A stretch of 6,277 bases of DNA from Candidatus Aminicenantota bacterium (GTDB lineage: Bacteria > Acidobacteriota > Aminicenantia > UBA2199). Numbering within the stretch: position 1 is the stretch's first letter; each line of letters begins with the position of its first letter. The DNA lies in contig JAUWNT010000118.1 of the NCBI GenBank assembly GCA_030612495.1, positions 1-6,277 of the forward strand. The letters are read 5' to 3'. Below, piece by piece: positions 5,294 through 6,277 of the stretch. The notes below the pieces were generated by a model. The model did no database searches and was not told the DNA's origin. It saw only the letters and a list, made by a program, of their open reading frames with translations. Both the position numbers and the translations under genes were made by a program.

Positions 5294-6277
5294 ATGAGTT
5301 ACGATGTAATAATCATTGGCTCCGGATTGGGCGGTTTGACCGCAGGTGCAAAATTATCTAGAGAAGGTGAAAAAGTCCTGCTCATTGAGCAACAGAGCAT
5401 TCCAGGAGGATGTGCGACTACTTTCACGCGGAAAGATTTTAAAGTCGAAGTCGGCCTGCACATGATTGATGGACTGGACAAGGGTGATCCGAAATTAAAA
5501 ATATTTAAAGAACTCGGTGTCCTTGATAATTTAGAGTTTAAGCGCGTCCCTGAATTTTACCGGTTCGTTAATCCTGGAGTTGATATAACTATTCCGGATA
5601 GTTACGAACAAGCGATTAAGGTTCTAACAGAACGCTTTCCTGCAGAAAAAAAAGGCATTCTCAAATTTTTTAAGGTAATACTCGCACTGCGAAAAGAAGT
5701 TTTTAGAGTGCCCCGTCAAAAATGGCGTATGTTGCTCTCAATGCCTTTATTTCCTTTACTGGTTCCTAATTTGATGATTCGTGAGAATACTACTGTCGGC
5801 CAGTTTCTGGATACCTTGTTCGATGATGAAGACCTTAAATTAGTACTGCTAGCCAATCTCGGTTACTACCATGATGATCCCTATACGATGACGCTTTTGT
5901 ATTACTCTGTAGCACAGGGGAGCTACTTCAGCGGTGGAGGTTATTTTATTAAGGGCGGATCGCAAATGCTTTCGGATTACCTGGCCTCAATTATTGAAGA
6001 TCACAATGGGAAAATCATATACAATCATATGGTCGATGAAATCGTCATTGAAAATGGAGTCGCAATTGGAGTGAAGTACAGCAAAAAGTCCGCAACCAAA
6101 GGCGAACAGCAAACTGCTTATGGAAAATGTATAGTTGCCAATGCTGCGTTGCCTAATGTGATTGGAGAGCTTCTTAAAGACACACATGCGAAAACGAAAC
6201 TGTCTAATGCGGTTGGGGATCTGGAAATCGGCCCTTCCATACTATCAGTTTATCTTGGATTTAAAAAGCCTCCGAAA
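5294..6277 (+). CDS. FAD-dependent phytoene desaturase/CrtISO/RetSat-family oxidoreductase, N-terminal part
   Basis: The frame is open from the ATG to the end of the window: 328 residues of a family usually near 490-520, so the C-terminal third is missing. Residues 4-33 form a Rossmann FAD-binding fold (IIIGSGLGGLTAG, then Glu32 ending the second strand). PGGCATTF (37-44) and VGLHMIDG follow, as in the carotenoid isomerase/retinol saturase branch. Later GYYHDDPYTMTLLYYSVAQG and GGGYFIKGGSQMLSDYL match the substrate-domain part of these enzymes. Members desaturate, saturate or isomerise conjugated polyenes. No carotenoid gene is visible nearby, so the substrate is open. AAGGAGG at 5281-5287, six bases before the ATG, fixes the start. 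GC content is clearly higher, and eight of ten Arg codons are CGN, against almost only AGA/AGG in the PTS genes. This suggests transfer from another genome. Confidence 0.9.
   Translation, partial: MSYDVIIIGSGLGGLTAGAKLSREGEKVLLIEQQSIPGGCATTFTRKDFKVEVGLHMIDGLDKGDPKLKIFKELGVLDNLEFKRVPEFYRFVNPGVDITIPDSYEQAIKVLTERFPAEKKGILKFFKVILALRKEVFRVPRQKWRMLLSMPLFPLLVPNLMIRENTTVGQFLDTLFDDEDLKLVLLANLGYYHDDPYTMTLLYYSVAQGSYFSGGGYFIKGGSQMLSDYLASIIEDHNGKIIYNHMVDEIVIENGVAIGVKYSKKSATKGEQQTAYGKCIVANAALPNVIGELLKDTHAKTKLSNAVGDLEIGPSILSVYLGFKKPPK

Overview
The window comes from a very AT-rich bacterium and falls into three blocks. Hand counts of single 60-base lines gave about 13-40 % GC in the PTS block, mostly 25-30 %. 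The same counts gave about 22-38 % in the transporter gene and about 40-50 % in the last gene. Gene content (HPr kinase, two EIIA-type proteins, HPr, enzyme I, then an RseC-family membrane protein) suggests a low-GC Gram-negative lineage, such as Deferribacterota or a relative of the former Deltaproteobacteria. This placement is an inference from gene order and composition, not a proven identification.

Block 1 (1-4042, all + strand) is one tightly packed operon: the 3' end of a PtsN-type EIIA, hprK, a mannose-family EIIA, HPr, enzyme I (ptsI) and an RseC-family gene. Most neighbours overlap by 4-8 bases or are nearly adjacent. PEP would phosphorylate enzyme I, enzyme I would phosphorylate HPr on His15, and HPr would pass the phosphate to the EIIA proteins. 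HprK would modify HPr on Ser46. No EIIB or EIIC gene is visible, so the set looks regulatory rather than sugar-importing. Two conserved catalytic-region residues are changed: HprK has Asn144 where the family active-site His sits, and enzyme I has Met360 where E. coli numbering has Arg358.

Block 2 (4043-5293) holds an EamA/DMT-type ten-helix transporter gene with no Shine-Dalgarno sequence. It lies between two copies of a repeat of about 78 bp (90 % identical over 61 bp, with 32 bases exact). Each copy carries TTGACA and TATAAT boxes with an unusual 20-bp spacer, and a 26-bp imperfect palindrome that starts at the -35 box and abuts the -10 box. The second copy stands upstream of block 3, so the transporter and the last gene may share a regulator.

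Block 3 (5294-6277, truncated at the window end) is an FAD-dependent phytoene desaturase/CrtISO/RetSat-family oxidoreductase with a strong Shine-Dalgarno sequence, higher GC and mostly CGN arginine codons. It was probably acquired from another source than the PTS operon. I found no rRNA, tRNA, CRISPR array, transposase or complete insertion sequence.
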